Position numbers and translations under genes: made by a program. 16,688 nucleotides of DNA from WGMK01 sp044359155 (GTDB lineage Bacteria; Hydrogenedentota; Hydrogenedentia; Hydrogenedentales; JAEUWI01): positions 1 through 16,688 of the forward strand of contig JBIKMR010000073.1 of NCBI GenBank assembly GCA_044359155.1. Direction: 5' to 3'. Positions within the stretch are counted from its first letter, which is position 1; the number at the start of each line of letters is the position of its first letter. A model generated the notes under the pieces. That model ran no database searches, was not told the DNA's origin, and worked only from the letters and a program-made list of their open reading frames with translations. This document shows positions 7,574 to 14,512 of this stretch, in pieces.

Positions 7574-8920
7574 ATGAATTTTCTAAAATCCACCCTGCTT
7601 CTTGGCGCGGCCCTTTGCTGCACCGCCGCCCACGCCGCCCCAGGCAAGAACGTCATCATCATGGTGGGCGATGGAATGGGCTACAACCAGATTGAATCGG
7701 GCAGCCTCTATCGCCACGGCGAAGCGCGTAAGCAACTCTACTGGACCACCTTCCAGCACACCCCCGTGACCACGTTCTCGACAAACAACGAAGAGGGCTA
7801 CCCGGTGGACAAGGTATGGAAAGACTTCAAGTACCTGCTGCGCGTTCCCACCGATTCCGCCGCAGCAGCCACCGCAATCTCCACGGGCGTCAAATGCCCG
7901 AATGCCCGCATCGCCATGAGCAAGGAAGGTGAGAAGCTGCCGCACATGCTGCTCGAGGCGGAAGCCATGGGCAAGGCAACGGGAGTGTTGAGCACGGTAC
8001 GCCTCACCCATGCTACCCCCGCCAGCTTTGCCACTTATGACGTGGGCCGTGGCAATGAGCTGGAAATTGCCCGCAAGATGCTTATGGAATGCCCGGTTGA
8101 TCTCATCATGGCGCCGGGCCACCCCTGGTTCGACAACAGTGGCAAGCAGGTGGGCGGCATGGACCCCGACCCGTACGCCACCACCGGCAAGTACGACTAT
8201 GTCGGGGGCGTGGAATTATGGAAGCAACTGCGCGCAGGCGAAGCCGCAAGCGACGCGAATGGTGACGGCACGCCTGACGCATGGAAGGTGATGGATACGA
8301 CGGCAGACATCATAGCGCTGGCAGCTGCCCCGCAGGCCGCACGCGTGCTGGCGTTGGTGCCCGTGGCAGACACGCTGCAATGCAACCGCGAGGGCGACGA
8401 CAAGGCCGACGCCTTCACCGTGCCGTTCACCCCCAACCTGCCCACCATGGCGCAAATGGTCGAGTCCGCGCTGGCGCAACTCTCGCAAGACCCGGACGGC
8501 TTCTACGTGATGATGGAAGGCGGCGCGATTGACTGGGCCGGGCACGGCAATAAGGCGGGCCGCTTGGTCGAGGAACAGATCGACTTCGACAAGGCCGTCG
8601 AGGCCGTGGTCGCCTGGGTGGACAAGAACAGCAACTGGGACGAGACCATGCTCTTCATCACCGCCGACCACGAATGCGGCTACCTCACCGGCCCCGGTAG
8701 CGACCCCGAATGGAAGCCGCTCACCAACAATGGCGAAGGCAAAATGCCCGGTATGGAATTCCACACCACCGGCCACACCAACCAGCTCGTGCCCGTGTTC
8801 GCCAAGGGAGCAGGCACCGAAAAGCTACGCGACTACATCCACGGCACCGACGAACGCCACGGCGAATTCGCCGACAACACCGACATCTCGAAGGTTATCC
8901 GCACCGCTTGGGGAAAATGA
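7574..8920 (+). CDS. secreted alkaline phosphatase (PhoA superfamily)
   Basis: Exported phosphomonoesterase, 448 residues from the ATG at 7574. I chose this start because GGAGAA lies just upstream and it gives a clean signal peptide: MNFLKSTLLLGAALCCTAAHA, cleaved at AHA-AP (after residue 21). The active site is complete. VGDGMG has metal ligand D33, DSAAAATA has nucleophile S95 after D94, and MMEGGAIDWAGHGN, ITADHECGYLTG and TTGHTNQLVPVF carry the other metal ligands. An EF-hand-like loop, DANGDGTPD (residues 227-235), sits in the middle and could bind calcium. The protein probably releases phosphate from organic phosphates in the periplasm. It follows dut by 57 nt and may share its transcript. 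No pho box was recognised. No T-tract terminator follows; the repeat-rich region begins at once. Confidence 0.93.
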   Translation: MNFLKSTLLLGAALCCTAAHAAPGKNVIIMVGDGMGYNQIESGSLYRHGEARKQLYWTTFQHTPVTTFSTNNEEGYPVDKVWKDFKYLLRVPTDSAAAATAISTGVKCPNARIAMSKEGEKLPHMLLEAEAMGKATGVLSTVRLTHATPASFATYDVGRGNELEIARKMLMECPVDLIMAPGHPWFDNSGKQVGGMDPDPYATTGKYDYVGGVELWKQLRAGEAASDANGDGTPDAWKVMDTTADIIALAAAPQAARVLALVPVADTLQCNREGDDKADAFTVPFTPNLPTMAQMVESALAQLSQDPDGFYVMMEGGAIDWAGHGNKAGRLVEEQIDFDKAVEAVVAWVDKNSNWDETMLFITADHECGYLTGPGSDPEWKPLTNNGEGKMPGMEFHTTGHTNQLVPVFAKGAGTEKLRDYIHGTDERHGEFADNTDISKVIRTAWGK

Positions 8921-8956
8921 TGTATGGGAGCGCAGCGCTACTGCGCTGCTGACTAC

Positions 8957-8983
8957 GCAGCATCGGCTGGGAGTCGGTGCTGC
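8957..8983. repeat. GCAGC-type hairpin, left copy
   Basis: GCAGCATCGGCT, loop GGG, AGTCGGTGCTGC: 12 bp with two G-T wobbles. It is a near-copy of the perfect hairpin at 9339-9365. Both keep GGG in the loop on the plus strand although their flanks are inverted. Confidence 0.8.
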
Positions 8984-9002
8984 GAACAGCCCCTCACGCT
9001 AA

Positions 9003-9029
9003 CCCTCTCCCCCGAAGCGGTCGAGAGGG
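9003..9029. repeat. CCCTCTC/GAGAGGG palindromic repeat
   Basis: A 7-bp stem follows CCCTCACGCTAA. The surrounding sequence would read LTLTLSPE in one frame, a phrase often seen in spurious proteins predicted from REP-like repeats in many bacteria. It is noncoding here. Confidence 0.65.
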
Positions 9030-9055
9030 GACAGGAGGACACCTTCGGTCTCAGC

Positions 9056-9081
9056 GTGGCGCGGTCAGGAGACCACGCCAC
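9056..9081. repeat. GTGGCG-GGTC hairpin repeat
   Basis: GTGGCG-C-GGTC pairs with GACC-A-CGCCAC around an AGGA loop: 10 bp with one C-A mismatch. The sequence GGTCAGGAGACC is a small palindromic core of the kind found dispersed in intergenic regions. Confidence 0.6.
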
Positions 9082-9141
9082 AACAAAGGTCGCTAAATTG
9101 ATGTACCAATCGAGAGTGTCAGTTTCTTCAGCACCGAAGGT

Positions 9142-9186
9142 GCGGCACAGCGTAGCCTAGGGTGAAGCGAAGCGGAACCCTAGGTA
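9142..9186 (+). repeat. 45-nt inverted repeat, left arm
   Basis: This arm is the exact reverse complement of 9272-9316. It contains its own inner hairpin, CCTAGGGT...ACCCTAGG. Just outside it, GCACC-GAA-GGTGC forms a small hairpin. Pairing between the arms can extend a further 6 positions with two wobbles (9136-9141 with 9317-9322). Confidence 0.95.
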
Positions 9187-9211
9187 GCGTGACTTCCCAA
9201 AATTCAGAACA

Positions 9212-9246
9212 CTGAAGGGGTGGCACAATCTGCGCCGCCCCTTCAG
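9212..9246. repeat. central hairpin CTGAAGGGGTGGC/GCCGCCCCTTCAG
   Basis: A 13-bp stem with one G-T wobble and a 9-nt loop, placed between the two 45-nt arms. Each strand carries a GAAGG-rich core related to the outer flanks of those arms. Confidence 0.75.
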
Positions 9247-9271
9247 GGCTGCTAAATTTATTGGCACATGT

Positions 9272-9316
9272 TACCTAGGGTTCCGCTTCGCTTCACCCTA
9301 GGCTACGCTGTGCCGC
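9272..9316 (-). repeat. 45-nt inverted repeat, right arm
   Basis: Exact reverse complement of 9142-9186, with an 85-nt spacer between the arms. It is followed by a small hairpin, GCGCT-TTC-AGCGC, equivalent to the one outside the left arm. Confidence 0.95.
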
Positions 9317-9338
9317 GCTTTCAGCGCTCAAGACAATC

Positions 9339-9365
9339 GCAGCACCGGCTGGGAGCCGGTGCTGC
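9339..9365. repeat. GCAGC-type hairpin, right copy
   Basis: GCAGCACCGGCT, loop GGG, AGCCGGTGCTGC: a perfect 12-bp stem. Partner of the left copy at 8957-8983. Confidence 0.85.
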
Positions 9366-9416
9366 GTGGTCAGCAGCGCAGTAGCCCTCCTGAGGCGGAC
9401 AAGCGCTGCGCTCCCA

Positions 9417-11609
9417 CTACAACGTCGGCGCAATCTCCTCGCGCGATTCAATGTTGTCCTTCAAGTCTTCCGGCAACCACCAGCTGGGCTTCAGCTTGCC
9501 CTCGCTGAACAGCTTCTCCGCCTGGTCGTCAAAGTGCGGCGAGTCCGGTCGGTCGCTCTGGCCCAGCGGGGGCTGTGTCCAGCTTTGAATCGGCTTGGTG
9601 AGCGCCACAATCTGCGTCGAGGTCTGGCCGCCCTTGCCCCATTGCTGGCCGTCCTTCTCGCCGCCATAGGTCATGCTGCGCAGCGTGCGCACGCCCAGAC
9701 CCTCGTCGCCGCCGCCGCTCACCGGCCAGGAATCCTTGGAACCCTCGCGGCCCACGCGGAAGCGGTCGCCGTATTTCGCGTCGAGCGATCCATAATCCTT
9801 CGCCAGCTGCGCCATCGCTTCGGCAAAGCTCGCCACCATCTGCTCGTATTCTTCCGGCTTGATGCGTGGCTCGCGCGGCTCGCGACCTTCCACAATGGCG
9901 AACCAGTCGTCTATCTCTTCCTTCAGCGGGTTGATACCTTCGTCCTTCAGGTCGCGCGCCAACTGCTTGCGGTAGTAGAAATACTTCAACGCGCCGGTCG
10001 ATTCCTTGTCCGCATTCCGGTCCCATGACAACACGTCGGCCATACCGCCGGTGTACTTCACGTCTGCCGCGCGCTGGCTGCCGTGCAGGCCGTGTGCGGT
10101 CTTTAGCTCTGCAAGCCAGCGGTCTGCGCCATACACCGAAGAATCCACCGCATAGGCCAGGGCTTCGTCAATGGTCACGGAATCGTCGTTTGCCAGCAGT
10201 TCCAGCGCGCGCGCGCCGCGCTGCTTGATCCATCCGCCGCGCTCGCCATAGCCAATGTCGCCATAGATGTACGGCGCCCAGCGGTCTGCCGTAAGCGGAC
10301 CCTTCACGATCATCGCGTCTGGCGGAATGTTGCAGTTCTGCATGTAGCCGCTTTCAGGATTCAGCAACTGCACCAGGTCAGACGAGGGATGCAGCCCCAG
10401 CCATTGGTTGGCAGACACGGTGCCGTCTACGGGCCGTGACCAGTCTTGCCCCTGCACGCGCATGGGCACACGGCCCGTGCGCTGGTAATAGATGTTGCCT
10501 TCCGTGTCCGCCACCATCACGTTCTGCGGGAAGATTTCCTGCGTGGCCGCTGCCGCCACCGCGCCTTTGTAGTCCTTCGCAAAATTCAGTTCATACCAGG
10601 CTTGGTTGCCGTTCACGGCATCGGCATAGCTGCACGCCACCACATAGGCCTTGCCCTCACGCACCGCCACCACCGGCCCGAGGTGCGAATCGAGCAGTGT
10701 CATTTCCTTGGTGTTCTCCGTGCCAATGGGCAGGTTCACCTTGCGCACCTTAAAGTCGCGCCAGCCGCCGTCGTGCTTGTATTGCAGCGGGTTCTCCGGG
10801 TTCACCTCCAGCCAGAACACATCCGCCGTGTCGGGGCCGCCCGTCGTCATGGCCCACGCCAGGTTGGCGTTGTGGCCCAACCCGATATACGGGTTGCCCG
10901 CCAGCGTAAAGCCGCTGCCGTCCCACTCGCCCGCGTGGATGCGGCATTCCCAGAACCGGCTTGCGCCGTACCATGAAAGGTGGGGGTCAATATAGAGAAT
11001 CGCCGCGCCATTGGCACTGCGCGCCGGGGACACCGCAAACTGGTTCGAGCCGCGCTCGGTCTCGTCGAAGCCCGGCTGTATGCCCCCGCGCATCAGGTCC
11101 GCGAAGCCATCGTCGAAGGACCACGACTGCAAGAACATGCGCCCAAACGCAGCCACCATGAACTCGTCCACTTCGCCCCGGTTCCACCACGCGGGCACGT
11201 CTTCCGGGTGCGCCTTGTAGAATGCATTGATGCCCGCAGCAAAGGCCTGCACATGCGCGCGCAGTTGCGACGACACCTTGTCTGCGTCGCGCTTCGAGCC
11301 TTCGTATAAATCCCACAGGTGGGCAACCAGGTCCTGCATCACCGCCTTCTCGCCCTCGAAGCGCCCGCTCTCCCCCATGCCCCGCGCCATGTTCTTCAGC
11401 AATTCCTCGGGGCGGTCCTGCGCCTGCGCATAGCCCATGGCGAACAGGCCCTGCTCCACCGTGGGCGCATAGATATGCGGCACGCCCCAAGTGTCGCGAT
11501 ACACCACCGTCTTGCCCTCGTCCGCCCCCGTGCCCGGCAGGTCTGCCGCCTGCACCGAGGCGGCCAACGCCGCCCCACAAACCAACATGCCCGCAAATTG
11601 TGCCCGCAT
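9417..11609 (-). CDS. exported penicillin-acylase-family Ntn hydrolase
   Basis: Self-processing amidohydrolase of the penicillin G acylase / acyl-homoserine-lactone acylase family, 730 residues. I chose the ATG at 11609 because GGAGGG lies 7 nt upstream and the protein then opens with a signal peptide, MRAQFAGMLVCGAALAASVQA. An ATG 15 nt further out lacks a good ribosome site. The N-terminal (alpha-chain) region has the typical DTWGVPHIYA and GYAQAQDRPEELL. The autocleavage site is RG-SNQFAV, with nucleophile S188 becoming the beta-chain N-terminus, followed by YIDPHLSW. VADTEGNIYYQRTGRVPMR is another family hallmark. The protein most likely works in the periplasm. The substrate (beta-lactam side chain, acyl-homoserine lactone or another amide) cannot be told from sequence. 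It is divergent from comB with 74 nt between the starts. Confidence 0.9.
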   Translation of the reverse strand: MRAQFAGMLVCGAALAASVQAADLPGTGADEGKTVVYRDTWGVPHIYAPTVEQGLFAMGYAQAQDRPEELLKNMARGMGESGRFEGEKAVMQDLVAHLWDLYEGSKRDADKVSSQLRAHVQAFAAGINAFYKAHPEDVPAWWNRGEVDEFMVAAFGRMFLQSWSFDDGFADLMRGGIQPGFDETERGSNQFAVSPARSANGAAILYIDPHLSWYGASRFWECRIHAGEWDGSGFTLAGNPYIGLGHNANLAWAMTTGGPDTADVFWLEVNPENPLQYKHDGGWRDFKVRKVNLPIGTENTKEMTLLDSHLGPVVAVREGKAYVVACSYADAVNGNQAWYELNFAKDYKGAVAAAATQEIFPQNVMVADTEGNIYYQRTGRVPMRVQGQDWSRPVDGTVSANQWLGLHPSSDLVQLLNPESGYMQNCNIPPDAMIVKGPLTADRWAPYIYGDIGYGERGGWIKQRGARALELLANDDSVTIDEALAYAVDSSVYGADRWLAELKTAHGLHGSQRAADVKYTGGMADVLSWDRNADKESTGALKYFYYRKQLARDLKDEGINPLKEEIDDWFAIVEGREPREPRIKPEEYEQMVASFAEAMAQLAKDYGSLDAKYGDRFRVGREGSKDSWPVSGGGDEGLGVRTLRSMTYGGEKDGQQWGKGGQTSTQIVALTKPIQSWTQPPLGQSDRPDSPHFDDQAEKLFSEGKLKPSWWLPEDLKDNIESREEIAPTL

Positions 11610-11683
11610 ATCCGCGCCCTCCATACTTGGTGATCCAACGACAATAGACGGCGGACAGGGCAGGACACAAGCGGGAGAACCGG

Positions 11684-12406
11684 ATGCCGATTGCGCACTT
11701 CATCGAGGGAGAAGCCGGGTGTGCCTATGCGCGGGAGCACGGCTGCGCCGCCGTGGTGGTGGATGCCCTGCGCGCCAGTGCCACCGCCGCCGCCCTGCTG
11801 CACCACGGCGCACGCCGCCTGCTGGTCGTACACCATGTGGAAGACGCCTTCGCCGCGCAACAGGACTGGCCTGATGCCCTGCTCTATGGTGAACGCGGCG
11901 GCCTGCCCCCCGGAGGATTCCACCACGGCAACTCCCCCCGCGAAGCGCCCCACGCCGCCGGGTGCGACGTGATCTTCACCACCACCAACGGCGCGGCCCG
12001 CATCGTGCAGGCATGGGGCGCGCCCGCCATTTTGCTGGGTGGCCCGGCCAATGCCAACGCTGTGGTCGCCCACCTTCAGCGCGAGCAAAGGGACGTGGTG
12101 CTCATCCCCGCCGGACTCGTGACCGACCCCAACTACGACGCGCAAGAAGACCGCGCGGCAGCCGCGTACCTTGCAACGCTGCTCGGCTGGACCATTGGCC
12201 AAGGCCACAGCGAATGCCAACACTGGCAACAACGCGTGCAAGCCGAAGGGCTTGAACAACTCTTCACCACCGCCCCGCACTCCGAATCCCTGCGCCAACT
12301 GGGCTTCGAAGAGGACATCCACCTCTGCGCCCAAGTGGACACCTACCCCGCACTACCGCTGGCTGTCGAGCGAACCAGCTATGGGGTAGTGCTGAAGAAC
12401 CAATAG
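11684..12406 (+). CDS. comB: ComB-family 2-phosphosulfolactate phosphatase
   Basis: Mg-dependent acid phosphatase family that removes phosphate from 2-phosphosulfolactate, known from coenzyme M biosynthesis in methanogens and from sulfolactate formation in some bacteria. The 240 residues match the family. Recognisable segments are VVVDALRASATAA (24-36), GERGGLPPGGFHHGNSP (69-85), FTTTNGAAR (98-106) and a later PAGLVTDPNYDAQEDRAAAAY. GGGAG lies 7 nt before the ATG. There is no signal peptide, so it is cytoplasmic. No comA or comC partner is present in the window. It sits between a divergent acylase and a convergent DUF2400 gene, so the biological role here is uncertain. Homologues are common in bacteria that do not make coenzyme M. 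The TAG stop lies inside a TAGGAC repeat. Confidence 0.88.
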   Translation: MPIAHFIEGEAGCAYAREHGCAAVVVDALRASATAAALLHHGARRLLVVHHVEDAFAAQQDWPDALLYGERGGLPPGGFHHGNSPREAPHAAGCDVIFTTTNGAARIVQAWGAPAILLGGPANANAVVAHLQREQRDVVLIPAGLVTDPNYDAQEDRAAAAYLATLLGWTIGQGHSECQHWQQRVQAEGLEQLFTTAPHSESLRQLGFEEDIHLCAQVDTYPALPLAVERTSYGVVLKNQ

Positions 12407-12485
12407 GACCCATCAGTCTTATCGGTCCTACAAAAGCCTTCCCTTCTTCTCCCATCCGTCCCATCTGTCCTATCCGTCCCATTCC
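12404..12485. repeat. TAGGACC hairpin and 9-nt tandem repeats between convergent genes
   Basis: TAGGACC (12404-12410, containing the comB stop) pairs with GGTCCTA (12424-12430). Further on, four 9-nt units run in tandem: TCCCATCCG, TCCCATCTG, TCCTATCCG and TCCCATTCC (12450-12485). On the minus strand they read GGACGGATA-GGACAGATG-GGACGGATG. The array overlaps the 3' end of the minus-strand gene and supplies its TAG stop (12470-12472) and its last codons. Confidence 0.75.
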
Positions 12486-13273
12486 TCCTCCCGCCACCGC
12501 TCCAACAACGCCGCCATCTCCGGCGCGCGTCGAATCCCCAGCCGGGTCAAGCAAAAGTCATAGCGCACGGGGTCGCGGGGACAGACCTTGCGGAAGTGCC
12601 CGGTGATTTCCCGCGCGGTGAGCAGGCTGCCTTGCTGGCGCGCGGTGAAGTGCAACGCCGTGGCGATGCGGAGCATGTGGGTATCCACCGGCACTAGCAG
12701 GTGGGCGGGCTTCAGCCCGCAGCCCAGCGTCTGCCACGCGCCGGGGTCTACCGCATCCTTGCGCACCATCCAGCGCAGGTACATCATCCACCGCTTGCAC
12801 GCGCTACCCAGCGCGGGGTCGGGCAGCAGGTAGTTCTTGTTGCCGCCGCTCAAGCGCTGGGAGAACAAACTCAGCGCTCCCTCGAAGTCCTTGCCCGATG
12901 CCCGCCAGTCCACATCAAACGCGCCCGCCAGTGATCCGTGCTCCCGCATCGCAGAGGCTGCGCCAGACAACATCGCCGCCATTTCCGCACCGGTCGAATA
13001 GCGGTGGCGGAACCCAGCCAGTTGCTTGCTCAACATACTCTCGGCAACCCCCGGCAAGTCGCGTGGCTGGGCAGGCAGCAGCTTCAACACAATCCCAATG
13101 CTGGCAAGAATGGTCTTCACGTTCCCAAATGCCAGGCTGGCCCCCACCAACGCCACGATTTCCTGATCGCGTGGGTCCTCATAGTCCCACACCGGCAGCA
13201 GCGGATCAGGGTCGATAAACTCTCGCCGGTTAAAGCGACGGTATACGGCTTCCAGTTCTGGTTTTAGGTTCAT
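12470..13273 (-). CDS. TIGR02757/DUF2400 family protein
   Basis: Conserved bacterial protein of unknown function, 267 residues, the usual size. The start at 13273 gives the family-like opening MNLKPELEAVYRRFNRREFI followed by DPDPL. The frame continues upstream for 39 more codons without family resemblance and with no good ribosome site, so I did not use it. Signatures are YLLPDP (148-153), GSACKRWMMYLRWMVR (156-171), and a region around VPVDTHMLRIA (194-204) followed by a helix-rich stretch with CPRDPVRYDFCLTRLGI. This last part resembles the HhH-GPD fold of endonuclease III-type DNA glycosylases (DTHV.R). A DNA-repair-like fold is therefore plausible, but the canonical catalytic Lys and iron-sulfur Cys cluster are not evident. 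It converges on comB, and its last residues WDG and its stop codon come from a nonamer repeat. Confidence 0.87.
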   Translation of the reverse strand: MNLKPELEAVYRRFNRREFIDPDPLLPVWDYEDPRDQEIVALVGASLAFGNVKTILASIGIVLKLLPAQPRDLPGVAESMLSKQLAGFRHRYSTGAEMAAMLSGAASAMREHGSLAGAFDVDWRASGKDFEGALSLFSQRLSGGNKNYLLPDPALGSACKRWMMYLRWMVRKDAVDPGAWQTLGCGLKPAHLLVPVDTHMLRIATALHFTARQQGSLLTAREITGHFRKVCPRDPVRYDFCLTRLGIRRAPEMAALLERWREEEWDG

Positions 13274-13339
13274 CCGATCCGCATACCCCGCACAAATATT
13301 GCTATTGCCACCCACCCTAAGTCTTTTCCCCAAGCCATT

Positions 13340-13367
13340 TTGCACTTTCAAAAACCCGTGGTAAAGT
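13340..13367 (+). promoter_or_regulatory. probable promoter for the tail-tube-like gene
   Basis: TTGCAC (13340-13345) and TAAAGT (13362-13367) are 16 bp apart. A TG immediately upstream gives an extended -10 (TGGTAAAGT). The leader would be about 45 nt, with AAGGGAA just before the ATG. The match is moderate. The opposite-strand promoter for the DUF2400 gene was not identified. Confidence 0.45.
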
Positions 13368-13416
13368 TGGGTGTCAAGGGGGCTTGGCAAGACTAAACGG
13401 GAGAGGCAAGGGAACC

Positions 13417-14361
13417 ATGTCTACGATTAAGAACGCTGTGCTTTGGGGATTGGTGTTGGCGGGTTTGCTGGCCGGGGGCAGCGCCAGCGCAACGAATTTT
13501 GCAATTATTCTTTCGGGTTCCAGTGTTGACGGCTCAGACACTATACTCCACGACTGCTACGGGGTTGTCATGGAAGACCTCACCTTCGACTCGCGCGAGA
13601 TGACCACAGGGTTGGATGTCGAGTATCGCAGATTTCAGCCCGGCAAGCCGCAATACGGCAACGTCACCTTTCAGGCGGAACCGGGTACCGGCGCATCCCA
13701 AGAATTGCTTGAGTGGTACAAGAAGGTGCTTGCGGGCCAGACTGAGCGCAAGAGCGGCAGCGTGATTCTTACGGATCGAATGGGGCAGGAGATAATGCGC
13801 TACACCTTCCTCGATTGCTTTCTCACTTCGTATAGCGTGGTGGAAGAGCAGAACGCGGACGGCAGCGTAAGGGTGATTGAGGAATACGAAGTAAAGCCAA
13901 ACGGCGTGCAGATGTACAAGGCCAAGCAGGGCAAGTCTGGCAAGGCGAATCCCGGCAAGATGTCGATAATCGAAGACGATGGAAGCACTTCCACGGACGA
14001 TACCGTCGAGGGATGGAGTGGCGGCGAGCCTGCGCTCATCATCACTTCCCCCTTCCGCAACTCCCGCTTCCATACGGAGACGCCCGGCAACAAGCTGGTG
14101 ACAGACATCTCGCTGGACTTGCCGGATGATGGGCCTTCTCAGGTTATCTGCGACTGGGTCAACGCCGCCGTGCAGGGCAAGCCTTGGAAGAAAAGCATGA
14201 GCATGGTTGACCTCAGCGCGAAGGGCAAGCCGGTCGGAAAAATGTATCACTACCACGAATGCTTTCCGATGCGCTATGTCTTCCCGTCACTCAGCAAGGG
14301 GAACACCATCGAAGCCGGACCCACGTTGACTATTAAGGCGGCGCGCGTCAACATCAACTAA
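13417..14361 (+). CDS. secreted protein with two phage tail-tube (T4 gp19-like) domains
   Basis: 314 residues from the ATG at 13417, chosen for AAGGGAA upstream and a classic signal peptide (residues 1-25, GSASA-TNF). Domain 1 (about 27-169) reads like a PF06841/TIGR02241 tail-tube protein: LDVEYRRFQPGKPQYGNVTF, then LLEWYKKVLAGQTERKSGSV, ILTDRMGQEIMRYTFLDCF and IEEYEVKPNGVQMYK. A Lys/Gly/Asp-rich linker (170-205) leads to domain 2 (206-313), which repeats the pattern more loosely: TETPGNKLVTDISLDL, CDWVNAAVQGKPWKKSMSMV, KGKPVGKMYHYHECFPMRYVF. C134 and C282 occupy equivalent positions in the two domains. Ordinary tail-tube and Hcp proteins lack signal peptides, and no sheath, baseplate or other injection-system gene is near. 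The fold call rests on motif memory and the function is unknown. Confidence 0.7.
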   Translation: MSTIKNAVLWGLVLAGLLAGGSASATNFAIILSGSSVDGSDTILHDCYGVVMEDLTFDSREMTTGLDVEYRRFQPGKPQYGNVTFQAEPGTGASQELLEWYKKVLAGQTERKSGSVILTDRMGQEIMRYTFLDCFLTSYSVVEEQNADGSVRVIEEYEVKPNGVQMYKAKQGKSGKANPGKMSIIEDDGSTSTDDTVEGWSGGEPALIITSPFRNSRFHTETPGNKLVTDISLDLPDDGPSQVICDWVNAAVQGKPWKKSMSMVDLSAKGKPVGKMYHYHECFPMRYVFPSLSKGNTIEAGPTLTIKAARVNIN

Positions 14362-14408
14362 TTGCATCAACGTAAGTTGATACTTTCAGTGCTCTTGGGG
14401 AAGAGCGG

Positions 14409-14448
14409 CGTGGGGGTTTCTGGAAACGGAAACCCCCGCGTTTTATTT
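14409..14448 (+). terminator. rho-independent terminator after the tail-tube-like gene
   Basis: GGGGGTTTC (14412-14420) pairs with GAAACCCCC (14429-14437), extended outward by 3 more pairs including one wobble. It is followed by TTTTATTTT. It lies about 50 nt after the stop, so the secreted protein gene is a single-gene transcript. Confidence 0.9.
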
Positions 14449-14512
14449 TCACCGCTTGGACTTTGCCGCCACGCACGCGCTAGGCTTCCGCCCAATCACT
14501 CGGAGAATTCTT

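Larger units (their letters stand above)
8926..9415. repeat. composite palindromic repeat cluster in a convergent intergenic region
   Basis: This 490-nt stretch between two convergent genes holds no plausible gene. Its ends are inverted copies of GGGAGCGCAGCGCT (8926-8939 and 9402-9415). Inside these lie inverted copies of CTACTGCGCTGCTGA and near-identical 27-nt hairpins (8957-8983 and 9339-9365). Further in are a CCCTCTC/GAGAGGG hairpin (9003-9029), a GTGGCG-GGTC hairpin (9056-9081), a perfect 45-nt inverted repeat (9142-9186 and 9272-9316) and a central 13-bp hairpin (9212-9246). It looks like an accumulation of REP- or MITE-like elements. It may also act as a two-way transcription barrier. 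Confidence 0.85.

Noticed and set aside
8924..9160. Open frame over the repeat cluster containing LTLTLSPE
   Set aside because: It is built from noncoding palindromic repeats; the phrase is a common false protein signature from REP-like DNA.
8926..9415. CRISPR array or complete insertion sequence
   Set aside because: Repeats are inverted and of mixed families, not regularly spaced direct repeats, and there is no transposase or cas gene in or next to the region.
11610..11683. Shared operator TTGGTGATCCAA between the acylase and comB
   Set aside because: Only 4-bp arms and no convincing promoter hexamers on either strand.
13274..13390. N-terminal extension of the DUF2400 protein by 39 residues
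   Set aside because: The extension lacks family similarity and a ribosome site and would overlap the promoter region of the divergent gene; the inner ATG gives the normal family length.
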